DNA from: Alistipes sp.
Lineage (GTDB): Bacteria > Bacteroidota > Bacteroidia > Bacteroidales > Rikenellaceae
Assembly: GCA_017398045.1 (NCBI GenBank)
Contig: JAFQHI010000026.1
Span: 163,513 to 227,512, forward strand
Reading direction: 5' to 3'
Length of the DNA: 64,000 nucleotides
Numbering within the stretch: position 1 is the first letter of the stretch; every line of letters starts with the position of its first letter. Of the stretch, positions 25,435 through 33,827 are shown in pieces. The notes below the pieces were generated by a model that saw only the letters and a list, made by a program, of their open reading frames with translations, was not told the DNA's origin and did not search any database. A program made the position numbers and the translations under genes.

Positions 25435-26835
25435 TTAGGCGGGTTGTCGAAGCGAGGTTTGGGCGCGGAAACGACGCAATTGTCGCGCCAAAAGAAGCGC
25501 GGTTACGATGGCCGACAGCAGGTCCGAGAGGGGAATGGCGCACCATACTCCCCAACTGCCGTCCCACGTGGTGTGGTGGATGAACAGACGGGGCAGGAGC
25601 AACAGTCCCGGCAGCAGGAATAGCAGCTGGCGCGTGAGCGAAAGGAAAATCGCCTTCGAGGCCATGCCGAGGCTCTGGAAGAAGTTGGTGGCCACCATCT
25701 GGAAGCCCACCAAGGGGAACATCATAAACGACAGGCGCATACCTGTGACGGCAAAATCAATCAGTTGCTCATCGTTTGTAAAGAGTCGGACTGCGATGCT
25801 CGGTGTCAGCTCGCCAATCAAAAAGGCGGCGAGCGATACACTCGTGGCTCCCAGGATGGTCAGCTTCAGTACGCGCAACACGCGGTCGTATTGACGCGCT
25901 CCGTAGTTGTAGCCGGCAATGGGCTGCATACCCTGATTCAACCCCATCATCACCATCACAAAGAGGAAGGCCACGCGATTCGTGATGCCGTAGGCACCAA
26001 TCATCAGGTCACCGCCATGCTCTTTGAACCCCTTGTTAATCAGGATGGCAATAAAGCAGGCCGCGAGGTTCATCAAAAAGGGCGACATACCAATCGAGAG
26101 GATGTTATCGACAATCTTGCGCTTCAGGCGGTAGATGCCACGTCGAAAATGCAGCAACTCCTCCTTGTTCGAGAGAATCTTCAGTTGCCAGCTCAGCGAG
26201 ACGATTTGCGCCAGGATGGTGGCGATGGCCGCTCCGCGAATCCCCCAATCGAAGCCGAAGATGAAAATCGGGTCGAGGATAGCGTTCAGTATCACCGTGA
26301 TAATGGTGGCGTACATCGACTTGCGCGGATGGCCCGCAGCGCGTAGTACGGCATTTAGTCCCAGGTACATATGCGTAACGACATTACCCAGGAGGATAAT
26401 CTCCATATATTCGCGTGCGTAGGGTAGGGTATCGACACTCGCACCGAAAAAGTAGAGTACGGGGTCGATGAAGAGGAGCATCACGGCGGCAAACAGCACA
26501 CCGATAATCGTATTCAGCACCACTACATTACCCAGCACCTGCTTGGCCGTGTCGTAGTCGCGTTGTCCGAGTCGCATCGAAATCAGGGTCGATGCACCCA
26601 CACCCACCATCGCACCAAAGGCGGCCGAGAGGTTCATCAGCGGGAACGTAAGTGCCAGGCCCGAGATGGCCAACGGTCCGACGCCCTGCCCGATGAAGAT
26701 GCTGTCCACCATGTTGTAGAGCGACGAGGCGGTCATGGCGATAATCGCCGGTACGGAGTATTGCATCAACAATTTGCGAATCCGTTCTGTACCTAATTCT
26801 AATGCAGCCGTCTTAACTTCCATGTTCTTTTTCAT
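25435..26835 (-). CDS. MATE family efflux transporter
   Basis: A cation-coupled multidrug exporter of about 466 residues with twelve predicted membrane helices. Landmarks include the first helix MQYSVPAIIAMTASSLYNMV followed by DSIFIGQGVGPLAISGLALT, and the mid-protein MGLNQGMQPIAGYNYGA, both characteristic of the NorM/DinF-like group common in Bacteroidales. ATG at 26835 is chosen; another in-frame ATG at 26823 would also fit, and a further one at 26847 falls inside the palindrome that ends here. Substrates are unknown. Confidence 0.92.
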   Translation of the reverse strand: MKKNMEVKTAALELGTERIRKLLMQYSVPAIIAMTASSLYNMVDSIFIGQGVGPLAISGLALTFPLMNLSAAFGAMVGVGASTLISMRLGQRDYDTAKQVLGNVVVLNTIIGVLFAAVMLLFIDPVLYFFGASVDTLPYAREYMEIILLGNVVTHMYLGLNAVLRAAGHPRKSMYATIITVILNAILDPIFIFGFDWGIRGAAIATILAQIVSLSWQLKILSNKEELLHFRRGIYRLKRKIVDNILSIGMSPFLMNLAACFIAILINKGFKEHGGDLMIGAYGITNRVAFLFVMVMMGLNQGMQPIAGYNYGARQYDRVLRVLKLTILGATSVSLAAFLIGELTPSIAVRLFTNDEQLIDFAVTGMRLSFMMFPLVGFQMVATNFFQSLGMASKAIFLSLTRQLLFLLPGLLLLPRLFIHHTTWDGSWGVWCAIPLSDLLSAIVTALLLARQLRRFRAQTSLRQPA

Positions 26836-26942
26836 TTTATGCGGCATATTTTGCACCTTCTCGCCGTGCAAAATAGTCACATACGTTAAGTATGCTCCTA
26901 TCTTGCCCGACTTCGGTCGGCACAAAATCTGCTCGCCTAAAA
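26835..26942 (-). repeat. Palindromic leader element, copy A (upstream of the MATE gene)
   Basis: Imperfect 108-bp palindrome. The ends TTTTATGCGGCA and CAAAATCTGCTCGCCTAAAA are shared with the copy at 48145-48252. The inner stem GCAAAATAG / CTATCTTGC and CATAC / GTATG differs in sequence from that copy but keeps pairing. In the sense direction of the MATE gene it ends at or just before the start codon. Confidence 0.78.
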
Positions 26943-27066
26943 GTGAAAAAGTATCCTAACATACCTTTTCACTCCAATCTCCAAAAGTGAAAAAAGGATT
27001 TATCCTCCTTCACTCAATCTCTCAAAAAGTGAAAAAGGGATTCTAAAGAAACCCTTTCCCACTCAT
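26939..27066. repeat. Three tandem ~43-bp hairpin units downstream of cysS
   Basis: Each unit has the form AAAAGTGAAAAA-N-CCTTTTCACTC-AATCTC and is itself an inverted repeat, for example GTGAAAAAGTAT / ATACCTTTTCAC. The stems vary between units but keep pairing. As they lie directly after the cysS stop (minus strand) they may act as serial terminators. Confidence 0.78.
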
Positions 27067-27091
27067 TTTGAATGCTAAATTTTGAATTGGA

Positions 27092-28564
27092 CTACTCCAA
27101 CTCCCAGTCCGTGCCGTCCTTGCGGTCCTTGACACGGATGCCGGCAGCAGCCAAGCCGTCGCGGATGCGGTCCGAAGCGGCCCAATCTTTCGCGGCACGC
27201 GCCTTCAGACGCTCCTCCAAAAGCATCTCGACGAGCGGCGTGACACGGTCACGACCGGCACCGGCAGCCGACTTCTCGTCCTTCAGACCCAGCACCTCAA
27301 TGGCGTAACGCTCGAAGATGCCTTTCAGCGTGGCCACATCCTCGGCCGTAAGCGTCTCCTTACCCTCGACAGCCGAGTTGATGATGCGTACCCAGTCGAA
27401 CATGGCCGAGATGACCATCGGAGAGTTCAAATCGTCGGCCATCGCCTCTGCGCAACGGCGTTCCAACTCCGCGGGATTGACCGACGAAGTGGCCGAGGGC
27501 TTAATCTTGCCCAGCGACTCGATGCCCTTCATCAGGCGGTCCAGCCCCTTCTCGGCAGCCTGCAGCGCCTCGTTCGAGAAGTCGAGCGTCGAGCGGTAGT
27601 GGGCCTGCAAGACGAAGAATCGAATCGTCATCGGGGTATAGGCCTGCGCCAGGAGCTGGTGCGAACCGGTGAACAGCTCTTCGAGCGTGATGAAGTTACC
27701 GAGCGATTTGCCCATCTTCTGGCCGTTGATGGTAATCATGTTGTTGTGTACCCAATAGCGGGCCGAGTCGTGGCCCAGCGCAGCGGTCGATTGGGCAATC
27801 TCGCACTCGTGGTGGGGGAACATGAGGTCCATACCGCCACCGTGGATGTCGAACTGCTCGCCGAGGTACTTCGTACTCATGGCCGAACACTCCATGTGCC
27901 AACCCGGGAAACCGTCGCTCCAGGGCGAGGGCCAACGCATGATATGCTCCGGCGATGCCTTCTTCCAGAGGGCGAAGTCGTAGGAGTGTCGTTTGTCGCT
28001 CTGACCGTCCAACTCGCGGGTGTTGAGGACGATATCGTCCAGATTGCGACCCGAAAGGCAGCCGTAGTGGTGCTTGCTGTTGTAGGCCTCCACATCGAAA
28101 TAGACCGAACCGTTCGAGAGGTAGGCGAAGCCTTCGTCGAGGATGCGTTTCACGAACTCGATTTGCTCGATGATGTGTCCCGAGGCGTGTGGCTCAATCG
28201 AGGGCGAGAGGACATTCATCGACGCCATGGCTTGGCGATAACGCTCCGTGTAGTAGTGGGCAACCTCCATCGGCTCGAGCTGCTCGAGACGGGCCTTCTT
28301 GGCAATCTTATCCTCGCCCTCGTCGGCATCATGCTCCAGGTGGCCTACGTCGGTGATGTTACGCACGTAGCGCACCTTGTAGCCGAGCGATTTGAGGTAG
28401 CGGAACAAGAGGTCGAACGTGACGGCCGGACGGGCGTGACCCAGGTGCGGGTCGCCATAAACCGTGGGGCCGCAGACATACATGCCCACGCGGCCTTCGG
28501 TCAGGGGGACGAACTCCTCCTTGCGGCGCGTGAGGGTATTGTAAAGTGAAAATTTGGTCTCCAT
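27092..28564 (-). CDS. cysS: Cysteinyl-tRNA synthetase
   Basis: Charges tRNA-Cys; class I enzyme of 490 residues. The HIGH-type motif appears as [16 protein letters not shown] including the zinc-ligand cysteine, zinc ligands also in [10 protein letters not shown] and the HHECEIAQ block, and KMSKS appears as KMGKSLGN. The DALR anticodon-binding domain follows, and the C terminus [20 protein letters not shown] is the standard ending of bacterial CysS. It is monocistronic, transcribed away from the DUF2723 gene. Confidence 0.97.
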   Translation of the reverse strand: METKFSLYNTLTRRKEEFVPLTEGRVGMYVCGPTVYGDPHLGHARPAVTFDLLFRYLKSLGYKVRYVRNITDVGHLEHDADEGEDKIAKKARLEQLEPMEVAHYYTERYRQAMASMNVLSPSIEPHASGHIIEQIEFVKRILDEGFAYLSNGSVYFDVEAYNSKHHYGCLSGRNLDDIVLNTRELDGQSDKRHSYDFALWKKASPEHIMRWPSPWSDGFPGWHMECSAMSTKYLGEQFDIHGGGMDLMFPHHECEIAQSTAALGHDSARYWVHNNMITINGQKMGKSLGNFITLEELFTGSHQLLAQAYTPMTIRFFVLQAHYRSTLDFSNEALQAAEKGLDRLMKGIESLGKIKPSATSSVNPAELERRCAEAMADDLNSPMVISAMFDWVRIINSAVEGKETLTAEDVATLKGIFERYAIEVLGLKDEKSAAGAGRDRVTPLVEMLLEERLKARAAKDWAASDRIRDGLAAAGIRVKDRKDGTDWELE

Positions 28565-28669
28565 AAGGTAATAACGCTTTTATTGTTGCAAATTTAGTAA
28601 AATTTTATCTTCCAGCGAAACACTTATCCGAAAAGATGATACTTTCGCCCCTTTTCTTGCACAATAGGA

Positions 28670-28700
28670 TTGCAGGTTCAGCGTTAAATGATTACTTTTG
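28670..28700 (+). promoter_or_regulatory. Promoter of the DUF2723 gene
   Basis: TTG, 20 bases, TACTTTTG, 28 bases before the start codon. Confidence 0.72.
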
Positions 28701-28728
28701 CAAATTGGAAAAAATGCTTTGACTACAT

Positions 28729-31700
28729 ATGATACAACTTTTCAAACGCTGGAATAATATCGTCGGGTGGAGCGTCTTTGCAATAGCAACGGTGGTCTAT
28801 CTCGTGACGATGGAGCCCGTCTCGAGCCTTTGGGACTGCTCGGAGTTTATCGCAACCTCCTATAAATTGGAGGTGGGTCACCCGCCCGGTGCGCCGCTCT
28901 TTATGATGCTGGCCCGTCTGGCTACGCTCTTTGCCCCCTCGCCCGACTATGTCGGTATGGCGGTCAATGCCATGAACTCGGTGGCAAGCGGTTTTTGTAT
29001 TCTGTTCCTCTTCTGGACCATTACCCACCTGGCGCGACGACTGCTGACGCGCGGCGGTGTGGAGCTGACCGAGAATGGCGTATGGACGGCCATCGGGGCC
29101 GGTGCGGTGGGCGCGTTGGCCTACACCTTCACCGATACCTTCTGGTTCTCGGCCATCGAGGGCGAGGTGTATGCCCTTTCGTCGATGTTTACGGCTTTGG
29201 TCGTTTGGCTCATGCTCAAATGGGAGGAGGAGGCCGACGAGCCGCACGCTACGCGCTGGATTATCCTGATTGCCTATCTGATGGGGCTTTCGATTGGTGT
29301 CCACATCCTGAATCTGTTGACCATCCCGGCGTTGGTCTTCATCTACTATTTCCGCAAGACGGAGCAGGTAACCCTGAAGGGCGTGGTGTTGGCAACGCTG
29401 CTGGCCGGTGCGATTCTGCTGGTCATCAACGGCATCATCATCCCCTATACGGTCTATGTCGGTGCGATGATTGACCTCTTCTTTGTCAATACGTTGGGGC
29501 TTCCGGTAAATCTCGGTATTGCACTCTTCTCGTTGGCACTTATCCTCGGCATGGGGTGGGCTTCGTGGGTGACCCACCGCAAGGGCAAGGTGATTTGGAA
29601 TCTCATCCTGCTCTCGACGACGATGATTCTCGTGGGCTTCTCCTCCTATGCCTCGGTGACGATTCGTGCCGCGGCCAATCCGCCGATGAACTCGAACAAT
29701 CCGAGCAATCCCCACGCCCTGCTCTCGTTCCTGAATCGTGACCAATACGGTAACCGTCCCCTGTTGGTGGGAGCCTACTATTCGGCACCGCCGGTGGGCT
29801 ACATCGAGAAGGAGAACTACTACCTCGACGAGCATGGCACCTACAAGACGGGTACCACCATCACGGGTTACACCTATCCCGAGGGCTTCCTCCACCTCTT
29901 CCCGCGTATGTGGGACTACCGCAAGGGGGAGAAGGAGTATAAGCAGTGGGGTGCCTATCGCACCAAAGAGGAGGTCGTGCGTGACGAGCATGGCGATGTG
30001 GTACGCGACGAGTCGGGCCGTCCGATTCGTGAGACGGTCCTCGATTTTGGCAAGCGCAAGGTCTATGACGATGACGATGGCGAGGGTCCCCAATCGGTCG
30101 TTGAGCCGACCTTTATGGAGAATCTGAACTACTTCTTCAACTACCAGCTCAACTATATGTACTGGCGTTATTTCCTGTGGAATTTCGTCGGTCGTCAGAG
30201 CGATGTGCAGGCCTCCTCTTCGACCTTGTTGGAGGGTAATTGGCTGTCGGGTATCGACTTTATCGACGAGGCTTACCTCGGTCCGCAGGAGAACCTGCCG
30301 CGTGAAAAGGCCGAAAATAGAGGGCGTAATACCTACTATTTCCTCCCCTTCCTGCTGGGACTTATCGGCCTTATCTACCAGCTGAACCGCGACCAGCGTA
30401 ACTTCTCGATTGTTATGTGGCTCTTCATCATGACCGGTGTGGCGTTGGTGGTCTATTTCAACTCCTCGCCCGGTGAGCCGCGTGAGCGTGACTATGTCTA
30501 TGCCGGTTCGTTCTACGCCTTCTCGATTTGGATTGGTCTGGGTCTGATGGCCGTGCGCGATTTTGTGCAGTGGGTGGCTCGTCGTGATGCCAAATGGACG
30601 GTTGCGGTGGCTACGCTCATCTGCCTCTCGGTGCCGGGTATTTTGGCGGCCGAGAACTGGGACGACCACGACCGCTCGGGTCGCTATATGTCGCGCGATA
30701 TCGGTTGGAACTACCTCCAGTCGTGCCTCCCGAACTCGATTATCCTGAACTATGGCGATAACGATACCTTCCCCTTGTGGAACAACCAGGAGGTCTATAC
30801 GGTGCGTCCCGATGTGCGCATTATGAACACCTCCTACCTCGGTGGCGATTGGTATATCGACGAGATGAAGACGGCGGCCAACGATGCGGCCGGTGTCCCC
30901 TTCTCGCTCCCGAAGCGCAAATACACCTATATGAACGATTGGGTGCCGGTGCGTGAGGTGATTGACCGTGCGGTCGATATCCGTGAGGTGATGGATTTCA
31001 TCCGCAGCGATGACACCGCTTCGCAAATCCGTCTGGTGGATGGCTCCTATGCCGACTACATTCCCACGCGCCGCATCGCCATTCCGGTCAATAAACAAAA
31101 TGCCATCGAGTCGGGCATTGTGGTCGAGAAGGACTACGACAAGATGGTCGATACGGTCTATATGGAGTTGCGCGGCTCGTCGATTGATAAGAATCAGCTG
31201 ATGCTTATCGATATGTTGGCCAATTTCGAGTGGAAGCGTCCGATTTACCTCACGCAGGTCTATATCTTGCAGGATTTCGGGTTGATGGACTACCTCCAAT
31301 TCGACGGCTACGCCTATCGTCTGGTACCGATTAAGACCCCCGTGAAGAGCGTGTGGGATATCGGCCGCATTGACCCCGATTATGCTGCTCCGCTCCTGAA
31401 GGAGACCTTCCGCTATGGCAACCTGAAGGACCCCGATGTCTATGTGGACCACTTTATCCAGTATAACCTCGGAGCCTCGAATGCCCGCTCGTCGTTTGCC
31501 CGCGTGGCGAAGGCTTTGATGGAGGAGGGGCGCGTGACGGAGGCGGTCGAGCTGCTCGATAAGGGGTTGGAGGAGTTGCCTCCCTCGCAGATTCGTTTCA
31601 CGGATTCGAACACCTTCCCTTTCCTCGAGGCCTACTATGCGGCCGCTGCGCTGGGTGACGAAACGGCTGCCGAGAAGGGTGACGCCCTGATGCGTGCCTA

Positions 31701-31938
31701 TACGGCCAATACGATTGAGTACATCGAGTACTATCTCATGTTCGACGGCTACAAGGCCGCGATGGTTGATGGCGAGTTGAACGACCGTCTCGATGAATTG
31801 GAGGAGGCCTACTACCTCGCCTCGTATGCCCGTCGCTACGACATCGTGCGCGAATTGAACGACTACTACCGCTCACTCGGTGTCGGTGCGGAGAACTTGC
31901 TCACGGTTCCCAACGAGGCCGAACCGATTGATCAGTAG
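28729..31938 (+). CDS. DUF2723 family polytopic membrane protein (GT117-type glycosyltransferase-like)
   Basis: A 1069-residue integral membrane protein. The N-terminal DUF2723 core contains MEPVSSLWDCSEFIATSYKL, with the acidic residue expected at the lipid-phosphate-sugar site of protein O-mannosyltransferase-like folds, then GHPPGAPLFMMLARLATLF and about a dozen membrane helices to residue 620. The remaining 450 residues are soluble, include the motif NYGDNDTFPLWNNQEVYTVR found in Bacteroidetes members, and end in helical repeat-like segments. Members act in protein O-glycosylation in Bacteroidetes; that role is by family, not seen here. A downstream terminator at 32005 closes the unit. 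Confidence 0.9.
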   Translation: MIQLFKRWNNIVGWSVFAIATVVYLVTMEPVSSLWDCSEFIATSYKLEVGHPPGAPLFMMLARLATLFAPSPDYVGMAVNAMNSVASGFCILFLFWTITHLARRLLTRGGVELTENGVWTAIGAGAVGALAYTFTDTFWFSAIEGEVYALSSMFTALVVWLMLKWEEEADEPHATRWIILIAYLMGLSIGVHILNLLTIPALVFIYYFRKTEQVTLKGVVLATLLAGAILLVINGIIIPYTVYVGAMIDLFFVNTLGLPVNLGIALFSLALILGMGWASWVTHRKGKVIWNLILLSTTMILVGFSSYASVTIRAAANPPMNSNNPSNPHALLSFLNRDQYGNRPLLVGAYYSAPPVGYIEKENYYLDEHGTYKTGTTITGYTYPEGFLHLFPRMWDYRKGEKEYKQWGAYRTKEEVVRDEHGDVVRDESGRPIRETVLDFGKRKVYDDDDGEGPQSVVEPTFMENLNYFFNYQLNYMYWRYFLWNFVGRQSDVQASSSTLLEGNWLSGIDFIDEAYLGPQENLPREKAENRGRNTYYFLPFLLGLIGLIYQLNRDQRNFSIVMWLFIMTGVALVVYFNSSPGEPRERDYVYAGSFYAFSIWIGLGLMAVRDFVQWVARRDAKWTVAVATLICLSVPGILAAENWDDHDRSGRYMSRDIGWNYLQSCLPNSIILNYGDNDTFPLWNNQEVYTVRPDVRIMNTSYLGGDWYIDEMKTAANDAAGVPFSLPKRKYTYMNDWVPVREVIDRAVDIREVMDFIRSDDTASQIRLVDGSYADYIPTRRIAIPVNKQNAIESGIVVEKDYDKMVDTVYMELRGSSIDKNQLMLIDMLANFEWKRPIYLTQVYILQDFGLMDYLQFDGYAYRLVPIKTPVKSVWDIGRIDPDYAAPLLKETFRYGNLKDPDVYVDHFIQYNLGASNARSSFARVAKALMEEGRVTEAVELLDKGLEELPPSQIRFTDSNTFPFLEAYYAAAALGDETAAEKGDALMRAYTANTIEYIEYYLMFDGYKAAMVDGELNDRLDELEEAYYLASYARRYDIVRELNDYYRSLGVGAENLLTVPNEAEPIDQ

Positions 31939-31939
31939 G

Positions 31940-31982
31940 AGGCAAGAGGAAAGAGCAAAGAGGAAAGAGCGAAGAGAAATTG
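31940..31982. repeat. Short purine word-repeat tract
   Basis: GCAAGAGGAAAGAGCAAAGAGGAAAGAGCG words lie directly after the DUF2723 stop and before its terminator; the complementary words appear at 32058-32098 on the other side of the terminator. Confidence 0.75.
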
Positions 31983-32004
31983 AGATAGAATTATAAGATT
32001 AAAA

Positions 32005-32043
32005 AAACGTCATGCTGAACCGCAGGTGAAGCATGACGTTTCT
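32005..32043. terminator. Terminator between the DUF2723 gene and the HTH gene
   Basis: A 12-bp perfect stem AAACGTCATGCT / AGCATGACGTTT, 13-base loop, A-run before and T-rich after; usable from both sides. Confidence 0.88.
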
Positions 32044-32096
32044 TGTTAATTGATTTGCTTTATCTTTCCTCTTTGCTCTATGCTCTTTTCTCTTTA

Positions 32097-32297
32097 CTAA
32101 TCTTCCTCTTCCAGCTCGAAAATCGCCTCGACCGCTTTTTCGAAGGTGCGGGCAATTTTGAGGGCCAAGACGGTGGAGGGGATGAATTTCCCTGCCTCAA
32201 TGGCATTGATGGTCTGGCGACTTACGCCGCACTTTTCGGCCAACTCCTGCTGTGTGATGCGCCTCTCGGCACGCGCGACACGGATGCTATTCCTCAT
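32097..32297 (-). CDS. XRE-family helix-turn-helix regulator (66 aa)
   Basis: A compact single-domain DNA-binding protein: RVARAERRITQQELAEKCGV followed by SRQTINAIEAGKFIPSTVLA is a textbook Xre/Cro HTH, with recognition helix SRQTINAIE. The 66-residue length matches the small YozG-like group. Its start overlaps the end of the upstream membrane-protein gene by 11 bases, so the two are translationally coupled, an arrangement often seen where the small HTH protein and a DUF2178/DUF3796-like membrane protein work as a pair. Confidence 0.9.
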   Translation of the reverse strand: MRNSIRVARAERRITQQELAEKCGVSRQTINAIEAGKFIPSTVLALKIARTFEKAVEAIFELEEED

Positions 32298-32724
32298 CCT
32301 CGGCCTCCTTTCTCGTGCGCCACAACATCAGGCGATAGGCCCCCACGAAGATGATGGGATAGGTGACGAGGTTGTAAACCATGATGTTGAGGAAATCTAA
32401 CCCGTTGAAAATAAAGGTCGCCACGATGATAAAGGCGGCCTGGATGTAGAGCGCGAAGAGCAGGGCGTTGAGCCTGATGCGGCCAATCATTTCGTCCTCA
32501 ATCTTCTCGCGTGAGCAGGCAACGAAAATCGCACCGAGCCACATCCACAACACCAGGTGGTTGTTGATGAGCGGTTTGTCCGAGAGTTGCAACGCCTGCA
32601 AGAACGCGACATTTTGGTAGTTGAACCCAATCGCTGCGGCCCAGATGCCCACAGGCACGGCAATCGCCAACAGCAGCCATCCGACCCACTTAAAGCCGTA
32701 AGGTAGTAACCATTCTTTTTGCAT
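32287..32724 (-). CDS. Four-helix membrane protein of unknown function, coupled to the HTH gene
   Basis: The start at 32724 gives MQKEWLLPYGFKWVGWLLLA; further in-frame codons upstream belong to the promoter region. About 145 residues with four hydrophobic segments (VGWLLLAIAVPVGIWAAAI, LVLWMWLGAIFVACS, LLFALYIQAAFIIVATFIF, VYNLVTYPIIFVGAYRLML) and a charged tail RTRKEAEDEE. No named family was recognised with certainty. A clear promoter precedes it, and the following HTH gene overlaps its end. Confidence 0.82.
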   Translation of the reverse strand: MQKEWLLPYGFKWVGWLLLAIAVPVGIWAAAIGFNYQNVAFLQALQLSDKPLINNHLVLWMWLGAIFVACSREKIEDEMIGRIRLNALLFALYIQAAFIIVATFIFNGLDFLNIMVYNLVTYPIIFVGAYRLMLWRTRKEAEDEE

Positions 32725-32789
32725 ACGAATAACGTGTTTAAGGTTTTGTGCAAACCGTCGGACGTGGCCACTTGTCCCGTTTGCTGTTG

Positions 32790-32821
32790 CAAATGTAAAA
32801 TAAACTTTACAAAATAGCAAA
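32790..32821 (-). promoter_or_regulatory. Promoter of the membrane protein / HTH pair
   Basis: On the minus strand TTTG, 20 bases, TACATTTG, an exact consensus match. Confidence 0.85.
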
Positions 32822-32893
32822 TAAAATTGACAAAAAGTTTCTTCTGTCGGGCAAATGGATGATGGAACGCATGATTATTTTTATGGCGGTGTC

Positions 32894-32987
32894 TTGTTGT
32901 AAGTGCAAACTGCACTATCTTTGTAGAAGGCAACAACCCAAATAAGGGGGAGATTCTTGCATTTTTCTATGGAAATATCTATCTTTG
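32894..32987 (+). promoter_or_regulatory. Two tandem promoters ahead of the zinc-ribbon gene
   Basis: First: TTG at 32894, 19 bases, TATCTTTG (32916-32923). Second: TTG at 32957, 20 bases, TATCTTTG (32980-32987). Both point right; the second places the transcript start near 32994 and a leader of about 240 nt. Confidence 0.75.
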
Positions 32988-32993
32988 TGTAGA

Positions 32994-33220
32994 TATTACA
33001 CGGAAAGTGTTAGTCGCTCTGAAAGCGAATCGCCAAATTCAAATCAGTACGAGCGCGCGCTTCTCTCCTTTCGTCATGTTACTATTGTAATTATGGCGTG
33101 GGTTGTTGCCTATTTTCGTACTGGGGTTTTGGCGAACCTGCTTTTGGGAAATAGACTATCAGCACCACGCTTTCTTTTTTTATATCTCTCTTCGAGGTGC
33201 GGAGGAGAGATAACCCTAAA
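32994..33220 (+). ncRNA. Structured 5' leader RNA, copy 2 (candidate novel cis-regulatory motif)
   Basis: Helices: hairpin TCGCT-CTGAA-AGCGA near 33014-33028; perfect 8-bp helices 33030-33037/33128-33135 and 33045-33052/33116-33123; inner hairpin CGTCAT...ATGGCG with TTAC/GTAA; and a perfect 8-bp stem 33183-33190/33205-33212 just before the start codon. It shares architecture and words (TACGA/TCGTA helix, GTGGG near the 3' side of the inner loop, CCAC-CTTTCTT, TGCGGAG) with the leader at 22295-22540. Confidence 0.6.
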
Positions 33221-33232
33221 TATCTATTTCCT

Positions 33233-33721
33233 ATGGGGCTTTTTGATATCTTTAAGAAGAAGCATTGGCGGTGTCGTCGTTGCAAATCGTCTGATGGCGA
33301 ATCTCAAATCATGGAAGTTGTCGCGGAGTGGGATGCTCCGCACGATTATTCGGAGGATCGCCCGGATGATATCAAATTTAAGATTGTACGTTGCCCACAA
33401 TGTGGTAATTACGCCGTTGTCGGGCCACATCCGATAAAATGTTGTATTTGTAAAGACAAGCAACGCGGAGTCTTGAAATACGGCTCGATGGATTATACCG
33501 GAGTGCTATTTCGTAGAGGTGGATGTAGTGGGTATGGCACCTATTGCACCCAATGTAATTTGGTGTCCGAAGGAACGCGTATATGGAAAGATGAAAAGGG
33601 CCATTACATTCAACGTTACACCTATAATGGTTCGGGACATGAGGTAGAGGCAGGGAAACAGCGCATTACTATTTTGACAGCTCCTGCTCTCTATTATATG
33701 TATCAGGTGGAATATAAATAA
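33233..33721 (+). CDS. Cys-rich zinc-ribbon-like hypothetical protein
   Basis: The start at 33233 gives MGLFDIFKKKHWRCRRCKSS, a 162-residue cytosolic protein; an ATG twelve codons earlier lies inside the conserved leader structure. Cysteine pairs at 14/17, 54/57 (CPQCGNY), 71/74 (CCICK) and 105/108 (CTQCN) suggest two zinc ribbons or rubredoxin-like knuckles. No known family was recognised. The coding sequence is AT-rich and codon use differs from neighbours, like the barrel gene that shares its leader type. A radical SAM gene follows 106 bases downstream; whether they are linked in function is unknown. Confidence 0.75.
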   Translation: MGLFDIFKKKHWRCRRCKSSDGESQIMEVVAEWDAPHDYSEDRPDDIKFKIVRCPQCGNYAVVGPHPIKCCICKDKQRGVLKYGSMDYTGVLFRRGGCSGYGTYCTQCNLVSEGTRIWKDEKGHYIQRYTYNGSGHEVEAGKQRITILTAPALYYMYQVEYK

Positions 33722-33827
33722 TATGCCGACAACGGCCTAAAGGTTTGTGATTTATAAAAATGCGAGCGGAATAGATGGTCGTATGAGTGCGAGAGGTAAA
33801 ACACCTTTGTAAATATAACACGGAATA

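Noticed and set aside
28723..31452. A 909-codon open frame on the minus strand opposite the DUF2723 gene
   Set aside because: It is an antisense shadow of a well-conserved gene, produced by its codon bias. Its translation is rich in His/Arg/Gly/Ile with no domain, and similar shadows occur opposite argS (54362-56794), ftsH/cdsA (40575-42707), the FadL-like gene (9097-10923) and proS (10962-12491).
32985..33437. A 150-codon plus-strand frame overlapping the zinc-ribbon gene
   Set aside because: It begins within the promoter/leader, its product shows no motif, and it overlaps in another frame the Cys-rich protein whose four CxxC pairs are convincing.
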